Source: Pseudomonas rhodesiae
Lineage (GTDB): Bacteria > Pseudomonadota > Gammaproteobacteria > Pseudomonadales > Pseudomonadaceae
Length of the DNA: 64,000 nucleotides
Assembly: GCF_007858255.1 (NCBI RefSeq)
Contig: NZ_VFEU01000009.1
Span: 1 to 64,000, forward strand
Direction of reading: 5' to 3'
In this document: positions 63,287 to 64,000 of the stretch, piece after piece
Numbering within the stretch: position 1 is the first letter of the stretch
How the letters are laid out: each line of letters starts with the position of its first letter
The notes under the pieces: model-generated
Database searches by the model: none
The model's input: only the letters and a program-made list of their open reading frames with translations
Told to the model about the DNA's origin: nothing
Made by a program: the position numbers and the translations under genes

Positions 63287-64000
63287 TCAAAGAGGGATGT
63301 GCAACGTGGCCCGCAGCCCGCCGCCGGCACGGTTGTCCAGACGGATCTGACCGCCCAGGCGCTGGGCGATGGTGTGGACGATGGTCAAGCCCAGGCCTGC
63401 ACCGTGGGCATTGCCACGGCTGTAGAAGCGCTCGAACAAGCGCTCGCGGTCCTGTTCGTCGATCCCGGGGCCCTGATCGTCCACCGTCAGCTCGAATGCC
63501 GTGTCAGTCTTGTGCAACCCCACGGTAATTACACCCTGTTCCGGAGAGAAATTCGCCGCGTTGGTCACCAGGTTGGTCAGGGCGATCGCGATGGCCGCGC
63601 CGTCGGTGGTCACGGTGCAAGGCGTGTCGTCCGCGTCGAACACCAGTTCCAGGCCCTTGCTCAACAGCCAGGGCGTGAGTTGGATCAGGCTGTCGCGCAC
63701 GGCGGCGGTAAGGTCCAGGGGCTGTAAGGGCGGTTGCCCGGCACTCGGCTCCAGGCGCGCCATGGTCAGCAACTGGTTGACCAGGCGGCTGGTACGGTCC
63801 ACGCCAGTGATCAGGAAGGCCAGGGATTCGCGACGTTCAGCCTCGGTGCCGGCCTCCAGCAGGTTTTGCGCATGCACCCGCAGCACCGCCAGCGGGGTTC
63901 GCATTTCGTGGGCCGCATCGGCGATAAAGCGTCGTTCGCGACCCAGCAGGTCCTGGAGCTGCGCGAGCATACGGTTCAGGGCGGCCTGCATGGGTTCCAG
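63287..64000 (-). CDS. Sensor histidine kinase, N-terminus beyond the window
   Basis: About 235 C-terminal residues are visible: a HisKA region with the phospho-His in DAAHEMRTPLAVLRVH, and an HATPase domain with NLVTNAANFSPEQ, VDDQGPGIDEQD, FERFYSRGNAHGAGLGLTIV and a final TLHIPL. It belongs to the EnvZ/QseC-type kinases. The frame continues past 64000, so sensor and membrane parts are not visible. Its end converges on the MgtC-like gene, 6 bp apart. Confidence 0.88.
   Translation of the reverse strand: MEPMQAALNRMLAQLQDLLGRERRFIADAAHEMRTPLAVLRVHAQNLLEAGTEAERRESLAFLITGVDRTSRLVNQLLTMARLEPSAGQPPLQPLDLTAAVRDSLIQLTPWLLSKGLELVFDADDTPCTVTTDGAAIAIALTNLVTNAANFSPEQGVITVGLHKTDTAFELTVDDQGPGIDEQDRERLFERFYSRGNAHGAGLGLTIVHTIAQRLGGQIRLDNRAGGGLRATLHIPL

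Overview
The window reads as a Pseudomonas chromosome, most likely of the P. fluorescens group. The evidence is a mexT/mexS pair, a complete alkaline-protease/lipase secretion operon in the order known from milk-spoilage P. fluorescens (aprX, inh, aprDEF, two subtilase autotransporters, lipase), a DUF1652 gene and P. fluorescens-type intergenic hairpins. Most genes from 18 kb onward are GC-rich core-type genes. The first 18 kb look different: more AT-rich, patchy, and full of IS debris.

Region 1 (1-18.1 kb) is an accessory island ending at a tyrosine integrase that abuts the 3' end of mexT. It holds decayed IS66 pieces, including two divergent copies that bracket a parDE toxin-antitoxin pair, and a small lipoprotein cluster with two frameshifted genes. 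It also has an intact IS30-family element, an HNH nuclease with a small unknown gene, a truncated IS3 element, an isochorismatase-like gene, a truncated IS66 TnpC and a group II intron relic. The centrepiece is a tight four-gene operon at 7.6-13.7 kb. It encodes a GRDP-like WHxH protein with a Cys-rich tail, a TauD-like Fe(II)/2-oxoglutarate oxygenase, a radical SAM/SPASM enzyme and a 1184-residue UvrA-like double ABC ATPase with an extra third zinc-type module. It resembles a small peptide- or metabolite-modifying pathway with a UvrA-like (DrrC-type) protein that may give self-resistance; this is the best candidate for an undescribed system.

Region 2 (18.1-33.5 kb) is core-like: mexT and mexS diverge; then an unknown protein coupled to a MocR-type regulator, phosphoglucomutase, a pirin, a UvrD-like helicase and DUF1652. 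An AraC regulator follows, then an FAD amine oxidase, a cupin and a polyamine-binding protein that look like one polyamine/amine catabolic set.

Region 3 (33.8-47.8 kb) is the exoenzyme operon: metalloprotease, its periplasmic inhibitor, the three-part type I exporter, two tandem autotransporter subtilases and an RTX lipase probably exported by the same type I system.

Region 4 (47.9-64 kb) holds a small lipoprotein, a FAN1-like VRR-NUC nuclease coupled to an XPD/DinG-like helicase with its own nuclease domain, and an epoxide-hydrolase-like protein. It continues with an ATP-grasp/alpha-E pair, small unknown proteins, a three-gene histidine kinase/REC/REC-EAL signalling set, a GNAT acetyltransferase with a universal stress protein, an MgtC/DUF4010 membrane protein, and a sensor kinase cut by the right edge. 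I saw no rRNA, tRNA or CRISPR array.
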